Origin: Acidobacteriaceae bacterium
Lineage (GTDB): Bacteria > Acidobacteriota > Terriglobia > Terriglobales > Acidobacteriaceae
Direction: 5' to 3'
Length of the DNA: 33,306 bases
Assembly (NCBI GenBank): GCA_003139795.1
Contig: PLGM01000203.1
Location: 1 to 33,306, forward strand
In this document: positions 31,893 through 33,306 of the stretch, one piece after another
Numbering within the stretch: position 1 is the first letter of the stretch
Layout: each line of letters opens with the position of its first letter
Translations under genes and position numbers: made by a program
The notes under the pieces: generated by a model
Database searches by the model: none
The model's input: only the letters and a program-made list of their open reading frames with translations
Told to the model about the DNA's origin: nothing

Positions 31893-32189
31893 ATGACAAA
31901 GGCAGACCTGGTGGAAAAGGTGACCGGCTTGGGAGACCTGACTCGCCGCGACGGCGAGGTCATTGTTGAGACAATCTTTGGTTCCGTGATCGCCGCCCTG
32001 CAAAGCGGAGACAAGATTGAGATTCGGGGCTTCGGGTCCTTTCGCATCCGCCAACGCAATTCCCGCATCGGCCGCAACCCCAAGACCGGCGACCGCGTCG
32101 AGGTTCCCGCAAAACGGGTTCCCTACTTCAAACCTTCCAAGGAGCTGCGCGACCTGGTGAATCCCGGCGAGGCTGCCAAGGTCGCATAA
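31893..32189 (+). CDS. HU/IHF-family DNA-binding protein
   Basis: 98 aa. The preferred start is ATG 31893 (MTKADLVEKV), the canonical HU/IHF N-terminus, with AAGGAT just upstream and GGAGG a little further; GTG 31872 would add seven residues. The protein shows the dimerisation helices (residues about 3-40), GDKIEIRGFGSFRIRQRNSR leading into the DNA-binding beta arm, the arm tip IGRNPKTGDRVEVPAKRVPY with the intercalating-proline region RNPKTG, and FKPSKELRDLVN at the C-terminus. The fit is closer to IHF-alpha/HU of Gram-negatives. It bends and compacts DNA as a dimer. It is transcribed away from the glycosyltransferase and converges with the laccase-domain gene, with a paired hairpin between them. 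Confidence 0.95.
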   Translation: MTKADLVEKVTGLGDLTRRDGEVIVETIFGSVIAALQSGDKIEIRGFGSFRIRQRNSRIGRNPKTGDRVEVPAKRVPYFKPSKELRDLVNPGEAAKVA

Positions 32190-32256
32190 GCGCCCCATGC
32201 AGAGAAACTTCGCGCTTCCATCAGCCTTTCTGAATATCCTGCGGCTGCAAGGCATT

Positions 32257-32312
32257 GCTGGACCGCCGCGTTCCGAGTCATAGCCGGAAACGCGCACTCG
32301 AAAAGGTCCAGC
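32257..32312. terminator. Hairpin between convergent HU and laccase-domain genes
   Basis: Perfect 8-bp outer arms GCTGGACC (32257-32264) and GGTCCAGC (32305-32312). Inside them is a second stem, CGCGTTCCG (32267-32275) with CGGAAACGCG (32285-32294), with one bulged base. The outer arm touches the stop codon of the minus-strand gene. It sits where a bidirectional terminator for convergent genes is expected, though U tracts are weak on both sides. Confidence 0.45.
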
Positions 32313-33230
32313 CTAACGCGGCCGGATGCCGATCAAGCTCATCATGCGTCCCGCGTGGCCGCGGGAGGCTCGATGAGAGAAGAACAGCTCCGGCTGGCAG
32401 CTTGTGCATCCGCCAATCAATTTGATCGACCGGGGTTCGAGACCCGCGCTGAGCAACTGGCGGCGGTTGGCCTCCACAAGGTCCAGGTGCAGGCTGGGAC
32501 CAATGGGCGAGTGGCCCGGAGCGCGCTGGGTGAGAAACAGCATGGGATACCTGGTCCGCACCGGATCGCTGTCGTCGACCTCGCGGAAGAGTTCATCGGC
32601 ATAGGCGAACTGGGACTCGAAGCTGGAGAGCACCTCTTCGCCCACGGCGTAGCAGCAGGCGCCGATGCCGGGGCCGATGGCGGCAATCAAATCTTCAGGC
32701 CGGGAACCGAATTCGAGGCGCATCCGGCCCACACCGGTCTCGACAATCCGCTTCACCGTGCCCCGCCAGCCGGCGTGGAAGGCGGCCACGGCCCGCCGTT
32801 TGCGGTCGGCCACCAGCACCGGGATGCAGTCGGCGGTCTGTACTCCCAGCAGCAGTCCGGGCTCATCGGTCATCAGGCCGTCGGCCTTCCAGGACCGCTC
32901 CCGGGCGGCGTCCCCGGCAGTGGCGACGACCAGGACGCTCGAATGGATCTGGCGGAGAACGATCAGAGGCGTGGCCGCGTCTCCCGTGATTGCCGCGACG
33001 AGGAGCCGGCGGTTGTGGCCCACCGTTTTCCGGTCGTCGACAGCGGTAAAGCCGAGATTCAGCTCGCCCGGCGCGCCTTCAGCGCAGTACGCCCGGCTCA
33101 AGCCTCCTTTGCGGGTGCTGAAACCGTGCCACAGCCAGCTCGTCTTCTGCCGGCCCGGCTTTTCCCAGCCGGGAACCGCGAGCCACTGGACGCCGTTCGG
33201 CGCCACTCGAGGAACGGGCGCGGACTGCAA
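32313..33230 (-). CDS. pgeF: Peptidoglycan editing factor / multicopper polyphenol oxidase (laccase domain, PgeF/YfiH family)
   Basis: 305 aa from TTG 33230 (GGAGGAG just upstream). Family motifs: HGFSTRKGGLS, LGFTAVDDRKTVGHNRRLL, VLRQIHSSVLVVA, GVQTADCIPVLVADRKRRAV, AAFHAGWRGTVKRIVETG, IGPGIGACCYAVGEEV and KLIGGCTSCQPELFFSHRAS. The conserved His and two Cys (QIHS, TADC, HAGW) form the zinc/copper site. Members remove mis-incorporated L-Ser from peptidoglycan precursors (PgeF) or act as purine nucleoside phosphorylases. The frame stays open from the chosen start to the window edge, so the true start could lie further upstream and the gene may be cut off here; a TTG start is unusual. The catalytic core is complete. 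Confidence 0.9.
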   Translation of the reverse strand: MQSAPVPRVAPNGVQWLAVPGWEKPGRQKTSWLWHGFSTRKGGLSRAYCAEGAPGELNLGFTAVDDRKTVGHNRRLLVAAITGDAATPLIVLRQIHSSVLVVATAGDAARERSWKADGLMTDEPGLLLGVQTADCIPVLVADRKRRAVAAFHAGWRGTVKRIVETGVGRMRLEFGSRPEDLIAAIGPGIGACCYAVGEEVLSSFESQFAYADELFREVDDSDPVRTRYPMLFLTQRAPGHSPIGPSLHLDLVEANRRQLLSAGLEPRSIKLIGGCTSCQPELFFSHRASRGHAGRMMSLIGIRPR

Positions 33231-33306
33231 CAGCTCCTCCGGCGCCGCGCGCGCAAAGCGTACCCGGAGGGGGACGCTGGCGGACTTGCACCCCAGCGAC
33301 GAAGAC

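Noticed and set aside
1-33306. CRISPR arrays, tRNA/rRNA genes, phage or defence modules
   Set aside because: No direct-repeat/spacer pattern, cloverleaf-like sequence, integrase or defence-family motif was found on reading the window.

Overview
The window looks like a chromosomal segment of an Acidobacteriota bacterium (probably Terriglobia). This is inferred from an Oar-type TonB-dependent receptor with an N-terminal carboxypeptidase-regulatory-like domain and no SusD partner, a RhaT-type sugar transporter, secreted glycosidases with twin-arginine signals, and a secreted PF12831-type flavoprotein. No rRNA, tRNA or CRISPR array is visible. Taxonomy is inference from gene content only.

Layout. 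(1) 54-1586: a membrane alkaline-phosphatase-superfamily (sulfatase/phosphotransferase-like) protein, visibly more AT-rich than what follows. (2) 1712-2979: an insertion-sequence scar. A decayed IS3-family remnant lies beside a nearly intact IS5-family element whose transposase carries one amber stop. (3) 3091-13609, all minus strand: a GntR/HutC regulator, a TonB-dependent receptor, a very large Tat-exported glycosidase and a Tat-exported DUF4434 protein. (4) 14109-18486: a RhaT-like transporter, divergent from a fused NanE-NanK enzyme that is followed by a second DUF4434 protein. (5) 18598-26322, minus strand: a secreted FAD oxidoreductase, a secreted clan GH-A glycosidase, a ROK kinase, a SIS-type amino-sugar-phosphate deaminase/isomerase and an MFS sugar transporter. 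(6) 26642-33306: an arabinose/fucose-isomerase-like protein, then ordinary genes: a small secreted protein, a 7TM SpoIIE phosphatase, a possible 33-aa membrane peptide, a GT2 glycosyltransferase, an HU/IHF protein and a PgeF/laccase-domain enzyme.

Regions 3-5 read together as an amino-sugar glycan utilisation locus. Outer-membrane uptake would use the TonB receptor. Exported glycosidases and the two DUF4434 proteins would trim the glycan. RhaT-like and MFS carriers would bring sugars across the inner membrane. Two ROK kinase activities would phosphorylate ManNAc/GlcNAc-type sugars, NanE would epimerise ManNAc-6-P, and the SIS enzyme would deaminate GlcN-6-P to fructose-6-P. No NanA, sialidase or NagA is seen here, so the true substrate and the deacetylation step are open. 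A G-N-N-TATACA motif sits at or within the predicted promoters of the receptor, nanE-nanK and FAD-oxidoreductase genes. It fits a HutC-type operator and suggests that the GntR protein at 12797-13609 co-regulates the locus.
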